Shown: positions 41,614-51,727, counted from the first letter of the stretch. The stretch: 64,000 nt of DNA from Saccharibacillus sp. O23 (GCF_002205895.1 NZ_NJDE01000002.1:62001-126000), one strand, 5' to 3'. Translations and numbers: made by a program. Notes: generated by a model not told the origin, from the letters alone.

Positions 41614-43458
41614 TTGGAATTGAACGTAACGAACAGCCCATTTAACGAACAACAATCGGAACTGCTGAATCGCCTGCTTCCCACGCTGAACGGCCATCAA
41701 CGCGTCTGGTTGGGCGGCTATCTGGCCGCGCAGTCGGCTGCCGCAGGCGTGCAGGCTCCGGCCGCGCAGACCGGCTCCGCGCCGTCGCCGGAATCTGCCG
41801 CTCCGCTCGCGCAAGCCGCTCCGGCGAAGCCGAAAGAAGCGACCGTCCTGTTCGGATCGCAGACCGGCAACGGCAGCGGTCTGGCGAAGAAGCTGGCCAA
41901 GCGCCTCGAAGAACTTCAGGTCAAGACCGAAGTGCTCTCGATGTCGGATTTCAAACCGGCCAACCTCAAGAAGATCGAGAACCTGCTGATCGTGGTCAGC
42001 ACGCACGGGGAAGGAGACCCGCCGGATAACGCAATCGCGTTCCACGAATTCCTCTACAGCAAAAGAGCGCCGAAGCTCGAACAGCTCCAATATTCCGTGC
42101 TGGCGCTCGGCGATACGTCTTACGAATTCTTCTGCCAGACGGGCAAAGATTTCGATTCGCGTCTTGCGGAACTGGGCGCTTCGCGTCTGGCCGATCGGGT
42201 CGACTGCGACGTGGACTTCGACGAATCGGCCGGCGAATGGATGAAGACCGTGGCCGAAGCGCTCAGCGCGGCACCGGCTGCGGCGGCTTCCGCAGCGGAC
42301 GCCGCCGCTCCGCTCAGCGCCGATCCCGATTCGGAATATTCGCGCAGCAACCCTTTCCGCGCGGAAGTGCTGGAGAACCTGAACCTGAACGGACGCGGTT
42401 CCGCCCGCGAGACCCGGCATCTCGAATTGTCGCTGGAAGGCTCGGGTCTCCGTTACGAACCGGGCGACAGCCTCGGCGTCTATCCGGAGAATCATCCGCG
42501 TCTCGTCGACGAGATCATCGCCGAGATGAACTGGAATCCGGACGAGATCGTGCCGACCGGCAAGAACGCTTCGGCGGCGCTCCGAGAAGCGCTGCACCGT
42601 TATTACGAGATTACCGTGCTGACCAAGCCCCTTCTGGAACAGGCGGCCAAGCTTACGGGCAGCGAAGCGCTGACGAAGCTCGTCGCGCCGGAATCGGCGG
42701 ACGAACTTCGCGCTTACGTCGGCGAACACGATCTGCTCGATCTGATCCGCGACTACGGATTGCAAGGACGGACGGCCGCCGAAGTGACCGGCATTCTCCG
42801 CAAGATTCCGGCCCGTCTGTATTCGATCGCGAGCAGCCCGAACGCGACGCCGGACGAAGTGCATCTGACGGTGCGCGCGGTGCGTTACGCGAACCGCGGA
42901 CGGGATCGTTACGGCGTCTGCTCGGTGCAGATGGCCGAACGTCTGGAACCGGGCGAACATCTTCCGGTCTTCGTGCAGCATAACCCGAACTTCAAGCTTC
43001 CGGCGAATCCCGATACGCCGATCATCATGATCGGACCGGGCACGGGCGTGGCTCCGTTCCGCTCGTTCATCGCGGAACGCGAAGAAACGGGAGCGAACGG
43101 CAAGAGCTGGTTGTTCTACGGCGATCAGCATTTCTCTACCGATTTCCTGTATCAGACCGAATGGCAGCGTTGGCTCAAAGACGGCGCGCTGACGAAGATG
43201 GACGTCGCGTTTTCCCGCGATACGGATCAGAAAGTCTACGTGCAGCACCGGATGCTCGAGAAGAGCCAAGAACTGTACGAATGGATCGACGGGGGAGCCG
43301 CGGTGTACGTCTGCGGAGACGAGAAACAGATGGCGCACGACGTGCACGCGACGCTCGAGACGATCATCGCGCAGGGCGGCGGGCTCAGTCCCGAGCAAGC
43401 TTCCGAATATTTGCTCCGCATGCAGCAGGAGAAGCGCTATCAGCGCGACGTATATTGA
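41614..43458 (+). CDS. cysJ: Assimilatory sulfite reductase (NADPH) flavoprotein subunit
   Basis: 614 residues from a TTG at 41614, chosen because GAGGTGG lies 5-6 bases upstream and because the resulting N terminus (MELNVTNSPFNEQQ) matches Bacillus CysJ; an ATG at 41590 lacks a site. Flavodoxin domain with LFGSQTGNGSGLAKKLAKRL and STHGEGDPPDN, an FAD-binding domain (RLYSIASSP), and an NADPH-binding domain (MIGPGTGVAPFRSF). It passes electrons from NADPH through FAD and FMN to CysI to reduce sulfite to sulfide. Overlaps in function and operon with cysI 72 bases later. Confidence 0.95.
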   Translation: MELNVTNSPFNEQQSELLNRLLPTLNGHQRVWLGGYLAAQSAAAGVQAPAAQTGSAPSPESAAPLAQAAPAKPKEATVLFGSQTGNGSGLAKKLAKRLEELQVKTEVLSMSDFKPANLKKIENLLIVVSTHGEGDPPDNAIAFHEFLYSKRAPKLEQLQYSVLALGDTSYEFFCQTGKDFDSRLAELGASRLADRVDCDVDFDESAGEWMKTVAEALSAAPAAAASAADAAAPLSADPDSEYSRSNPFRAEVLENLNLNGRGSARETRHLELSLEGSGLRYEPGDSLGVYPENHPRLVDEIIAEMNWNPDEIVPTGKNASAALREALHRYYEITVLTKPLLEQAAKLTGSEALTKLVAPESADELRAYVGEHDLLDLIRDYGLQGRTAAEVTGILRKIPARLYSIASSPNATPDEVHLTVRAVRYANRGRDRYGVCSVQMAERLEPGEHLPVFVQHNPNFKLPANPDTPIIMIGPGTGVAPFRSFIAEREETGANGKSWLFYGDQHFSTDFLYQTEWQRWLKDGALTKMDVAFSRDTDQKVYVQHRMLEKSQELYEWIDGGAAVYVCGDEKQMAHDVHATLETIIAQGGGLSPEQASEYLLRMQQEKRYQRDVY

Positions 43459-43530
43459 CAGGCCGCAGCATACTCGCCGGAAATGCCGGAGAGACGACCG
43501 ACTGCCCGAACGGGAAAGGAGACGCTTGAT

Positions 43531-45264
43531 ATGACGCAACAGACCGAATGGAAAAAATATCCGCCGCACGATCGTCCGCACAGCGACGTGGAGGACATCA
43601 AGCGGCGCAGCGAATACCTGCGGGGCAGCCTCGTGGAGACGCTGCGGGACCCGATTACCGGCTCGATTCCGGAAGACGACAACCGCTTGATGAAACATCA
43701 CGGCAGCTATATGCAGGACGACCGCGACCTGCGCAACGAACGCGCGAAATCGAAGCTGGAGCCGGCTTACCAGTTCATGCTGCGCGTGCGCGCTTCCGGC
43801 GGCGTGGTGACGCCCGAACAATGGCTGATGATGGACCGCATTTCCCATAAATACGGCAACGAGACGATTCGTCTCACGACCCGTCAATCGTTCCAACTGC
43901 ACGGCGTATTGAAATGGAACCTCAAGAACACGATCAAGGAAGTCAACGACGCGCTGCTGAGTACGCTCGCGGCCTGCGGCGACGTGAACCGGAACGTGAT
44001 GTGCAATCCGAACCCCTATCAGTCGGAGATTCATACCGAAGTCTACGCATGGGCGGACAAGATCAGCCGGCACCTCGATCCGCGTACCCGCGCGTATCAC
44101 GAGATCTGGCTCGACGAAGAGAAGATCGTGGACAGCCGCGACAACGAAGAGCAGGAGCCGATCTACGGACCGGTCTATCTGCCGCGGAAGTTCAAGATCG
44201 GCATCGCCGTTCCGCCGTCCAACGACGTCGACGTGTTCTCGCAGGACTTGGGATTGATCGCCATCGTGGACGAGAAAGGCCGACTCGCCGGCTTCAACGT
44301 CACCGTCGGCGGAGGAATGGGCATGTCGCACGGCGACAACAAGACCTATCCGCAGCTCGGCAAGCTGATCGGCTTCGTGACGCCGGAGCAGTCGATCGAT
44401 CTGGCGGAGAAAATCGTGACCATCCAGCGCGACTACGGCGACCGCGCCGTGCGCAAGCACGCCCGGTTCAAATACACGATCGACGACCGCGGCTTGGATT
44501 GGCTCGTGACGGAGCTGCACGAACGTCTGGGCTGGGAACTTCAACCGGCTCGCGAGTTCGGTTTCGACCACAACGGCGACCGCTACGGTTGGGTCAAAGG
44601 CAGCAACGGCAAATGGCATCTGACGCTGTTTATCCAGAACGGACGGATCGCGGACTTCGAAGATTATCCGCTGATGACCGGCCTGCGCGAGATCGCGAAG
44701 GTGCATGACGGCGATTTCCGTCTGACGGCCAATCAGAATTTGATCATCGGCAATGTGAGCAGCCAGAAGAAACGCAAGGTCGACGCGCTGATCAAGCAGT
44801 ACAATCTGACGGACGGCGCGCACTATTCGGCGCTGCGCCGAAGTTCGATGGCCTGCGTGGCGCTGCCGACCTGCGGACTGGCGATGGCCGAGTCCGAGCG
44901 TTACCTGCCGGGGTTGATCGACAAGATCGAACCGATGCTGGAAGAAGCGGGACTGCGCGGCAAAGAGATCGTGATCCGGATGACCGGCTGCCCGAACGGC
45001 TGCGCGCGCCCGATGCTCGCGGAGATCGCTTTTATCGGCAAAGGCCCGGGCAAATACAATATGTATCTGGGCGGCGCGCACGACGGTTCGAGGCTCAACA
45101 AGCTGTACAAAGAAAACATCGGCGAAGAAGAGATCTTGTCGTCGCTGCAGCCGATCGTTAACCGTTACGCGAAAGAGCGGTTGGACGGCGAACATTTCGG
45201 AGACTTCGCGGTGCGCGCGGCGTATGTGGAAGCCGTGCACGACGGACGTCGATTCCACGCCTGA
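43531..45264 (+). CDS. cysI: Assimilatory sulfite reductase (NADPH) hemoprotein subunit
   Basis: 577 residues. ATG at 43531 after GGGAAAGGAGA; an upstream in-frame start at 43483 was rejected. Ligands for the 4Fe-4S/siroheme centre appear as Cys-x5-Cys in [10 protein letters not shown] and Cys-x3-Cys in TGCPNGCAR (residues about 450-500). Two nitrite/sulfite reductase half-domains are clear ([12 protein letters not shown] and [12 protein letters not shown]). It reduces sulfite to sulfide with electrons from CysJ. A terminator follows at 45350. Confidence 0.96.
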   Translation: MTQQTEWKKYPPHDRPHSDVEDIKRRSEYLRGSLVETLRDPITGSIPEDDNRLMKHHGSYMQDDRDLRNERAKSKLEPAYQFMLRVRASGGVVTPEQWLMMDRISHKYGNETIRLTTRQSFQLHGVLKWNLKNTIKEVNDALLSTLAACGDVNRNVMCNPNPYQSEIHTEVYAWADKISRHLDPRTRAYHEIWLDEEKIVDSRDNEEQEPIYGPVYLPRKFKIGIAVPPSNDVDVFSQDLGLIAIVDEKGRLAGFNVTVGGGMGMSHGDNKTYPQLGKLIGFVTPEQSIDLAEKIVTIQRDYGDRAVRKHARFKYTIDDRGLDWLVTELHERLGWELQPAREFGFDHNGDRYGWVKGSNGKWHLTLFIQNGRIADFEDYPLMTGLREIAKVHDGDFRLTANQNLIIGNVSSQKKRKVDALIKQYNLTDGAHYSALRRSSMACVALPTCGLAMAESERYLPGLIDKIEPMLEEAGLRGKEIVIRMTGCPNGCARPMLAEIAFIGKGPGKYNMYLGGAHDGSRLNKLYKENIGEEEILSSLQPIVNRYAKERLDGEHFGDFAVRAAYVEAVHDGRRFHA

Positions 45265-45349
45265 TCTTCTCTTCGCGCGAGCGCGAGCCGATCATGACGG
45301 CCAAACGGCAAAGCATAAACGAACCATAACCGAAATAACCCAAACGAAA

Positions 45350-45392
45350 AGGCGAAAAGCGCAGCCTACGGGCCGTATGCTTTTCGTCTTTT
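45350..45392 (+). terminator. Terminator after cysI
   Basis: GGCGAAAAGC pairs with GCTTTTCGTC (one G-T pair) around an 18-base loop, followed by TTTTTGCC. Confidence 0.7.
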
Positions 45393-45630
45393 TGCCGTGT
45401 CTGCCGATCCGGGAGCGTTGGCAAGTTTGCGGTTTGCCGACGATGGCGCCGATTTTGTACCCCGGGCTTTTTTGTCGGTGTCATGCTTTAAATTTAGGGT
45501 AATGGAAAATCGAAAGGGTTTTTAATAAGCGGCCGCAAAGGCAGAATCGACGGGCAGGACCGAGGTCGCTTGCAAAAAAGTTTCGATTTGATGTTTGCTT
45601 GCTTTTCCGAAGGGTTATATATTACACATG
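45393..45630. other. Intergenic region between cysI terminator and tre promoter
   Basis: About 240 bases with no credible gene, becoming AT-rich toward the trehalose promoter. I saw no conserved RNA structure here. Confidence 0.4.
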
Positions 45631-45659
45631 TTGACTTCCTGTATATACAGGAATACAAT
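45631..45659 (+). promoter_or_regulatory. tre promoter with TreR operator 1 filling the spacer
   Basis: TTGACT at 45631-45636 and TACAAT at 45654-45659 are separated by 17 bases. The palindrome TTCCTGTATATACAGGAA (45636-45653) exactly spans the spacer and contains TGTATATACA, the core of the TreR operator of Bacillus. Repression would block RNA polymerase binding directly. Confidence 0.88.
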
Positions 45660-45674
45660 GAGTTCGAAAGTGTT

Positions 45675-45688
45675 CTTGTATATACATG
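45675..45688 (+). promoter_or_regulatory. TreR operator 2
   Basis: CTTGTATATACATG, a near palindrome with the same TGTATATACA core, about 37 bases (three to four helical turns) downstream of the first site. It would sit just past the transcription start. Confidence 0.8.
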
Positions 45689-45854
45689 ATGGGCGCGGCT
45701 GCGGTTATTCGCCGATTCCTGCGGGATCGGACAGAAGCGAATAATCCGCGGCCTAGTGAGTTGACCGCATTTAATCTAAGGTTCGAGCGCTTCGGAAACC
45801 TAACATTATTGGTGGTCGGCGTACTAGCTTCATGCCCCAAGGAGGTACGCAGCG

Positions 45855-47564
45855 ATGACAATGCAGAAAGCAAACGGCAAAACGGAATGGTGGCGCAAAT
45901 CGGTCGTGTATCAGGTGTATCCGCGCAGTTTCAACGATACGACCGGCAGCGGAATCGGCGATATTCGAGGGTTGACGAAGAAGCTCGATTATCTCAAAGA
46001 CCTCGGAGCAGACATCGTCTGGCTTCAGCCCGTGTACGTGTCGCCGCAGAACGATAACGGCTACGACGTCGCGGACTATCGGGCGATCGACCCGACGTAC
46101 GGCACGATGGAAGACTTCGACGAACTGGCGGCGGAACTCAAACGGCGGGACATGCATCTCATGCTCGATATCGTGGTTAACCACTCGTCGACCGAGCATG
46201 CTTGGTTCCGTGAATCGCGCAAGTCGAAAGACAATCCGTACCGGAATTATTACATCTGGCGCGACCCTGCGCCGGGCGGAGGACCGCCGAACAACTGGCA
46301 GTCCAAATTCGGCGGGTCGGCTTGGCAGTACGACGAAGCGACCGGGCAGTACTTCTTGGCGCTGTTCGACAAGACGCAGGCCGATCTGAACTGGGAGAAC
46401 GAGAAAGTTCGTCAGGAAGCGGCCGATTTGATGCGTTTCTGGGCGGACAAAGGCGTGGACGGTTTCCGGATGGACGTGATCAATCTGATCTCCAAAGATC
46501 AAGATTTCCCGGACGACGACGGCAGCATCATGACGGGAGACGGACGCCGGTATTATACGGACGGTCCGCGGGTGCACGAGTACATCAAGGAACTGTACGA
46601 ACGCGTTTACGGTCCGTACGACGTGGTCACGGTCGGCGAGATGTCGTCCACCACGCTTCAGCACTGCATCCGGTATTCGAACCCGGAAGAACGGGAGTTC
46701 TCGATGACGTTCAACTTCCATCATCTGAAGGTCGATTACCCGCAGGGCAAGAAGTGGGAGCTGATGCCGTACGATTTCGAAGCGCTGAAGAGCCTGCTCT
46801 CGTCTTGGCAGATCGGCATGCAGCAGGGCGGCGGTTGGAACGCGCTGTTTTGGAACAACCACGATCAGCCGCGCGCGCTGTCCCGTTTCGCGGACGACGG
46901 CCGCTGCCGCGTCGCGAGCGCCAAGATGTTGGCGACGACGCTTCACGGCCTGCAAGGCACGCCCTACGTGTTCCAAGGCGAAGAGATCGGCATGCCGAAC
47001 CCGAATTGGAACGACATCTCGGAATTCCGCGACATCGAATCGAAGAACATGTACCGCATCATGGTCGAGATGGGCAAGACGCCGGAAGAAGCGTTCGAGA
47101 TCATCGCCAAACGTTCGCGGGACAACGCCCGCACGCCGATGCAGTGGAATTACGGTCCGCAGGCCGGTTTCACCGACGGCACGCCGTGGATCAAGGTCGA
47201 CGAGCGTTATCCCGAGATCAACGTCAAAATGCAGCGCGACGATCCGAATTCGGTATTCGCCCATTACAAAACGCTGATCGCTCTTCGGAAGACGGAAGAC
47301 GTGCTGACCGACGGACGTTACGTTCGTCTGGACGAACAGCATCCTCAGGTCTTCGCTTATGCGCGAACGAACGACCGCGATACGCTGGTAGTCGTCTCGA
47401 ACTTCAGCGGCGAAGAAGCGGCATTCTCGCTGCCGGAAGCTTATCGTTCGCTCGGCGGCTCGCAGGCGGAGCTGCTGGCCGGCAATATGCCGGAGACGCC
47501 CGATTGGCAGACCGATCTGCGGCTTGAGCCTTACGCGTCGTTTATGTGGATCATCCGGGGGTAA
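45855..47564 (+). CDS. treA: Trehalose-6-phosphate hydrolase
   Basis: 569 residues, GH13 alpha-glucosidase of the phosphotrehalase type. Conserved regions I-IV are visible: DIVVNHSS, GFRMDVIN (nucleophile Asp), VGEMSS (acid/base Glu) and FWNNHDQPRALSR. It cleaves trehalose-6-P to glucose and glucose-6-P in the cytosol. Context is decisive: an EIIBCA PTS gene for trehalose and a TreR-type regulator follow, and TreR operators precede. Ribosome binding site AAGGAGG. The shorter ATG at 45861 is also possible, but the first is closer to the site. Confidence 0.93.
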   Translation: MTMQKANGKTEWWRKSVVYQVYPRSFNDTTGSGIGDIRGLTKKLDYLKDLGADIVWLQPVYVSPQNDNGYDVADYRAIDPTYGTMEDFDELAAELKRRDMHLMLDIVVNHSSTEHAWFRESRKSKDNPYRNYYIWRDPAPGGGPPNNWQSKFGGSAWQYDEATGQYFLALFDKTQADLNWENEKVRQEAADLMRFWADKGVDGFRMDVINLISKDQDFPDDDGSIMTGDGRRYYTDGPRVHEYIKELYERVYGPYDVVTVGEMSSTTLQHCIRYSNPEEREFSMTFNFHHLKVDYPQGKKWELMPYDFEALKSLLSSWQIGMQQGGGWNALFWNNHDQPRALSRFADDGRCRVASAKMLATTLHGLQGTPYVFQGEEIGMPNPNWNDISEFRDIESKNMYRIMVEMGKTPEEAFEIIAKRSRDNARTPMQWNYGPQAGFTDGTPWIKVDERYPEINVKMQRDDPNSVFAHYKTLIALRKTEDVLTDGRYVRLDEQHPQVFAYARTNDRDTLVVVSNFSGEEAAFSLPEAYRSLGGSQAELLAGNMPETPDWQTDLRLEPYASFMWIIRG

Positions 47565-47578
47565 ATCCCCCGGCATTT
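47555..47578 (+). other. Hairpin over the treA stop codon
   Basis: CCGGGGG-TAAAT-CCCCCGG spans the treA stop codon and is followed by CATTTTATC. A weak T tract suggests partial termination or 3' end protection, giving different levels of TreA and TreP. Confidence 0.55.
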
Positions 47579-47603
47579 TATCAGACAGAATGGGGATGAG
47601 AAG

Positions 47604-49664
47604 ATGTCAGTAAGAAGAGAGGATGTCGAGAAGATCGTCCAAGCCGTCGGCGGCGCGGACAACATCGAAGTCGCTACGCACTGCGTAACGCGGCTGCGCT
47701 TCTCGCTCGCGGACGAGAGCAAGGTCGACAAGCAAGCGTTGGACGATAATGAGCTGGCCAAAGGCTACTTCTCCACGCAGGGGCAGTTCCAGGTCATTAT
47801 CGGTCCCGGAATCGTCGACAAAGCTTATGACGAATTGATAGCGATTACCGGAGGCCAACGCGCTACCAAAGACGACGTCAAAGCGGCGGCGATCAAGCAC
47901 AAGAGCCCCGTCCAGCAATTCATCAAGACCTTGTCCGACATCTTCATTCCGCTGCTCCCGGCGCTGGTTACGGCGGGTCTGCTGCTCGGCATCAACAACC
48001 TGCTGACGGGCAAAGACATTTTCTTCGCCGGACAATCGTTGGTGCAGGTCTACCCGCAGTGGGCCGACTTCGCGGCGATCGTCAACACGATCGCCAGTAC
48101 CGCGTTCACGTTCCTGCCGGCGTTGGTCGGATGGTCGGCGGCGACAAGATTCGGCGGCAGTCCGCTGCTGGGCGTCGTGCTCGGTTTGATTCTCGTCAAC
48201 CCGGGACTGTTAAGCGCTTACGACTACGCGAACGCGGTCAACGAAGGAACGGTTCCGACTTGGAATTTGTTCGGCCTGCATATTAACGCGGTCGGCTATC
48301 AAGGCCAGGTTCTGCCGATGCTCGTCGCGGCCTACGTGCTGGTCGTGATCGAGAAGTGGCTGAACCGCAAAGTGCCCGATTCGCTGAAGCTTCTGCTGGT
48401 GGCGCCGATCGCGCTGCTCGTAACGGGCTTCTTGGCTTTCGTGGTGATCGGTCCGGTTACGTTCACGCTGGGCAACTGGCTGACAAGCGGCGTGGTGTGG
48501 CTGTTCGATACGGTGCCTTGGCTCGGCGGTCTGCTGTACGGCGGATTGTACGCGCCGCTGGTTATTACGGGAATGCACCATACGTTCCTCGCGGTGGATC
48601 TACAGTTGATCAACTCCGACGCGGCCGGACACAGCACGTTCCTCTGGCCGATGCTGGCGCTGTCCAATATCGCGCAGGGTGCCGCGGCACTGGCGATGAT
48701 GTTCGTCATCCGTTCGCAGAAAATGAAAAGTTTGTCGGCCACGACTTCCGTCACGGCGTTCCTCGGCGTTACGGAACCGGCGGTATTCGGGGTCAACGTA
48801 CGGTATAAATATCCGCTGTTCATGGGTATGGCGGGTTCCGCGATCGGCGGCATCCTGCTGACGATGAACGACGTTCGCGCTTTCGCGGTCGGCGTCGGCG
48901 GTCTGCCCGGCTTCCTCGCGATCAACGTCGGCGATTGGCCGATCTTCTTTATCGGCATGGGCATCGCGCTCGTGATTCCGTTCGTCGGTACGGTGGTTTA
49001 CGGCAAGATCGTCACTCGCAAGCAGGCGCAATCCGGCGAAGCGGTCGAAGAAGATCTGGCGGACCGCGACGTGAAGAAGGTCGAGAACGCGAAAAGTCCA
49101 ATCCCGGCCGCAGGCAATACGGTCGTGCAGCATGCGGACTCGTCGGCAGCGCGAACTTCGACGGCCGCATCTTCGAGCGAAGCGGTGAATGTATTGGATC
49201 TGACCGCGCCGATTCAAGGCCGCGCCGTTCCGCTCGAGAACGTACCCGATCCGGCTTTCGCCGAGAAGCAGATGGGCGAAGGCATCGCGATCGAACCGAC
49301 GGACGGCCGAGTGGTGGCTCCGTTCGACGGCACGGTCGCCCATGTCATCGACAAGAGCAAACACGCGGTGATTCTGGAGCATGCGACCGGCGTTCAGGTT
49401 CTGATTCACGTCGGCATCGATACGGTCGGTCTCAAAGGCAGCGGCTTCAAAGCCCATGTCGCGACCGGCGACGTGGTCAAAGAAGGCCAACTGCTGCTCG
49501 AGTTCGATCGCGAAGCGATCAAAGCGGCGGGTTATGCGACCATCTCTCCGGTAATCATTCCGGTCGGTCAAGATATCGTCGAGAGCATCGAAGAGATTCC
49601 GGGCAATGCCGAAGCGGGAGAAACGCCGATACTGCGCGTGCATCTGACCGGCTCGGGCGTCTAA
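47604..49664 (+). CDS. treP: Trehalose-specific PTS transporter, EIIBCA fusion
   Basis: 686 residues. EIIB domain at 1-90 with the phosphorylated Cys in ATHCVTRLRFSL; EIIC domain with ten or so membrane segments (about 110-470); an Ala/Ser-rich linker; and a C-terminal EIIA-Glc domain (about 530-686) with VLIHVGIDTVGLKG, where His accepts phosphate from HPr. B. subtilis TreP lacks EIIA, so this is a more complete fusion. It imports trehalose as trehalose-6-P for TreA. Between treA and treP is only 39 bases. Confidence 0.94.
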   Translation: MSVRREDVEKIVQAVGGADNIEVATHCVTRLRFSLADESKVDKQALDDNELAKGYFSTQGQFQVIIGPGIVDKAYDELIAITGGQRATKDDVKAAAIKHKSPVQQFIKTLSDIFIPLLPALVTAGLLLGINNLLTGKDIFFAGQSLVQVYPQWADFAAIVNTIASTAFTFLPALVGWSAATRFGGSPLLGVVLGLILVNPGLLSAYDYANAVNEGTVPTWNLFGLHINAVGYQGQVLPMLVAAYVLVVIEKWLNRKVPDSLKLLLVAPIALLVTGFLAFVVIGPVTFTLGNWLTSGVVWLFDTVPWLGGLLYGGLYAPLVITGMHHTFLAVDLQLINSDAAGHSTFLWPMLALSNIAQGAAALAMMFVIRSQKMKSLSATTSVTAFLGVTEPAVFGVNVRYKYPLFMGMAGSAIGGILLTMNDVRAFAVGVGGLPGFLAINVGDWPIFFIGMGIALVIPFVGTVVYGKIVTRKQAQSGEAVEEDLADRDVKKVENAKSPIPAAGNTVVQHADSSAARTSTAASSSEAVNVLDLTAPIQGRAVPLENVPDPAFAEKQMGEGIAIEPTDGRVVAPFDGTVAHVIDKSKHAVILEHATGVQVLIHVGIDTVGLKGSGFKAHVATGDVVKEGQLLLEFDREAIKAAGYATISPVIIPVGQDIVESIEEIPGNAEAGETPILRVHLTGSGV

Positions 49665-49734
49665 TTCCAAGCGGATCGATCGCGATCAAGACGAGTTCAA
49701 CGAAGGGCAGTAAGGACTTTTGCGCTTGAGTCTC

Positions 49735-49780
49735 GACGGTCCGCCGCCCGGATGATTTCCGGGAAGCGGACCGTCTTTTT
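49735..49780 (+). terminator. Terminator between treP and treR
   Basis: GACGGTCCGC pairs perfectly with GCGGACCGTC and is followed by TTTTTATT. It ends the treAP message so treR likely has its own promoter (candidate TTGGAC-like at 49829 and TACAAT at 49846). Confidence 0.88.
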
Positions 49781-49870
49781 ATTCGCAGGTACCGAACCTT
49801 GTAGGCAACATGACGGACTTCTTTGCATTTTGGACAAATACTCCTTACAATGGGTCACGGTGATCAATCG

Positions 49871-50596
49871 ATGAATAAAAATATTTTTTCGCAAATTTAT
49901 ACCGATTATACGCAGCGCATCGAAACGGGACTGCTCAAAGCGGGGCTGAAACTGCCGTCGGAACACGAAATCGCGGAGGAATACACCACGTCTCGGGAGA
50001 CGGTCCGCAAAGCGCTGCATCTGTTGGCGCAGAACGGTTACATCCACAAAGTCCGGGGAAAAGGTTCGTTCGTGCTCGATATGAACCGCATGCAGTTTCC
50101 CGTCTCGGGTCTCGTCAGCTTCAAAGAACTGTCGGAACGTCTCGGCCGTACGGCTCGCACGCTGGTGCACGAGACCGCGAAGATTCCTTGTCCGCCTTAT
50201 GTAGCCCGTCAGCTTCAGATCCCGGAAGGCGAGCCGGTCTGGAAAGTCGTTCGGGCCCGGGAGATCGAAGACGAGAAGGTCATTTTGGACAAAGATTATT
50301 TCCTTGCATCGGTCATTCCGTCTCTGAACGAACAGATCGCCGGCGATTCGATCTACGCGTATCTGGAAGGCGAACTGTCGCTGAAGATCGCGTATGCGAA
50401 AAAAGAGATTTCGGTGGAAAAAGCGTCCGAGGAAGATAAACGACTGCTCGATCTCGCCCGGGACAATCATGTGGTCGTCGTGCGCAACTATGTGCATCTG
50501 GAAGACACCACGTTGTTCGAGTACACCGAATCCCGGCACCGGTTGGACAAGTTTCGATTCGTGGATTTCGCGCGCAGAGTGCTGCCGGAAGAATAG
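49871..50596 (+). CDS. treR: GntR-family trehalose operon repressor
   Basis: 241 residues from the ATG at 49871, chosen because GGTGAT at 49859 is the nearest site; earlier in-frame ATGs at 49850 and 49823 have no ribosome binding site. N-terminal GntR winged helix (KLPSEHEIAEEYTTSRETVRKALHLL, IHKVRGKGSFVLD) and a C-terminal UTRA ligand domain (VRAREIEDEKVILDKDYFL, YTESRHRLDKFRF). It should bind the two TGTATATACA sites upstream of treA and respond to trehalose-6-P. Confidence 0.9.
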   Translation: MNKNIFSQIYTDYTQRIETGLLKAGLKLPSEHEIAEEYTTSRETVRKALHLLAQNGYIHKVRGKGSFVLDMNRMQFPVSGLVSFKELSERLGRTARTLVHETAKIPCPPYVARQLQIPEGEPVWKVVRAREIEDEKVILDKDYFLASVIPSLNEQIAGDSIYAYLEGELSLKIAYAKKEISVEKASEEDKRLLDLARDNHVVVVRNYVHLEDTTLFEYTESRHRLDKFRFVDFARRVLPEE

Positions 50597-50621
50597 ACGG
50601 CCGCTTTGCTGCCCGGGACCG

Positions 50622-50652
50622 AAAAGCCTTCCCTTACGGGGAGGCTTTTTTT
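50622..50652 (+). terminator. Terminator after treR
   Basis: AAAAGCCTTCCC-TTAC-GGGGAGGCTTTT (one mismatch), then TTTT. Confidence 0.85.
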
Positions 50653-50724
50653 ATGAGTTTTTCTTATAGAAGCTTTCTTTTTATGCTCTGCTTTCCCGAT
50701 AGCCTGATCCTTTCCCCCTAGATT

Positions 50725-50810
50725 CGGGAGACTTAAGTTCCGGCTTTCCGTCTCCCGGATATGTCCGAATACCCTTCTTTTCGATTATCGGATAGGAACT
50801 GGAATAGAAT
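50725..50810 (+). promoter_or_regulatory. Hairpin and putative promoter upstream of the cyanophycin operon
   Basis: CGGGAGAC (50725-50732) pairs with GTCTCCCG (50750-50757). Further on, TAGAAT at 50805 may be a -10 element; the -35 region (TCGATT at 50781, 18 bases away) is weak. The hairpin sits upstream of the promoter and could be an activator or repressor site rather than an RNA structure. Confidence 0.4.
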
Positions 50811-50896
50811 GGTTTTATCTGCAAAAGGATGGGTAAATAATGCGGGCGACACTCTACATGTCGTGTCACATTACAAAGAGAAGGCAGGGTGAACGC

Positions 50897-51727
50897 ATGC
50901 GAGGCGACCTCTTGATCATTGGAGGAAAAGAAGACAAAAAAGGAGATAAAGTCATTCTCCGTCACTTCGTCGAAATGTCCGGCGGAGAAAAGTCTCGGAT
51001 CGGCATTCTCACCACCGCTACTCAATATCCGACAGAAACAGGGGAAGAGTACGACGAATTGTTCCGTTCGCTCGGCTGCCCGGATACGCAGATTTTCCAT
51101 CTGGACACGCGGGAATCCGCGGAAGAGGGCGAATTGAAAAAACGGCTCGAAACCTGCACGGGGTTGTTTATTACGGGCGGCGATCAGGTTCGGCTGACGA
51201 GCCTTTTGGGAGGCACGTTTTTCTACGACGAGCTGCGCGACCGTTGGCATGACGGAATGCCGATCGGAGGCACCAGCGCCGGAGCGGCCGTCATGAGCTG
51301 TCATATGATCATGTCTGCGCTCGAAGTGGAAGACGAATATATCGTGGAGATGGGCGTGGGGTTCTGCTTGATCGAAGACGCGATCATCGATCAGCATTTC
51401 TCGCAGCGGGCGCGATTCGGCAGGTTGATGACGGCGATCGCGCATAATCCGCAGGTCATGGGCATCGGAATCGACGAGAATACCGCTATTCACGTGCAGG
51501 ACGACGGCAGCGTGTTCAGCGTGCTCGGCGAACATTCGGTGACGGTGTTCGACGGCAAGAAACTGGAATACGTCGATACGACCGATCACGGCGACAACAC
51601 CAATATTACGATCTCCGGCGTTCGGCTGCACTCGCTGGCGTCCGGTTACCGGTTCGATCTGATTACGCGAAAACTTTGTTCATCCGCACCCAGAGAGGAA
51701 GACGACGATGACCAACCTCAAGAATAA
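50897..51727 (+). CDS. cphB: Cyanophycinase
   Basis: 276 residues from ATG 50897 (GCAGGGTGA upstream); a longer frame from 50840 was rejected. A serine peptidase of family S51 that cuts cyanophycin into beta-Asp-Arg dipeptides. The nucleophile Ser127 lies in GGTSAGAAVM; GGDQVRL and the QHFSQRARFGRL motif are also conserved. The acidic C-terminal tail (REEDDDDQPQE) is unusual. No signal peptide is present, so it acts inside the cell. The start of cphA lies within its last 20 bases, giving translational coupling. Confidence 0.93.
   Translation: MRGDLLIIGGKEDKKGDKVILRHFVEMSGGEKSRIGILTTATQYPTETGEEYDELFRSLGCPDTQIFHLDTRESAEEGELKKRLETCTGLFITGGDQVRLTSLLGGTFFYDELRDRWHDGMPIGGTSAGAAVMSCHMIMSALEVEDEYIVEMGVGFCLIEDAIIDQHFSQRARFGRLMTAIAHNPQVMGIGIDENTAIHVQDDGSVFSVLGEHSVTVFDGKKLEYVDTTDHGDNTNITISGVRLHSLASGYRFDLITRKLCSSAPREEDDDDQPQE

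Noticed and set aside
41560-45258. Minus-strand open frame of 1232 codons opposite cysJI
   Set aside because: Shadow of cysJ and cysI, whose motifs are beyond doubt; the frame has low-complexity Arg/His/Val content and no ribosome binding site.
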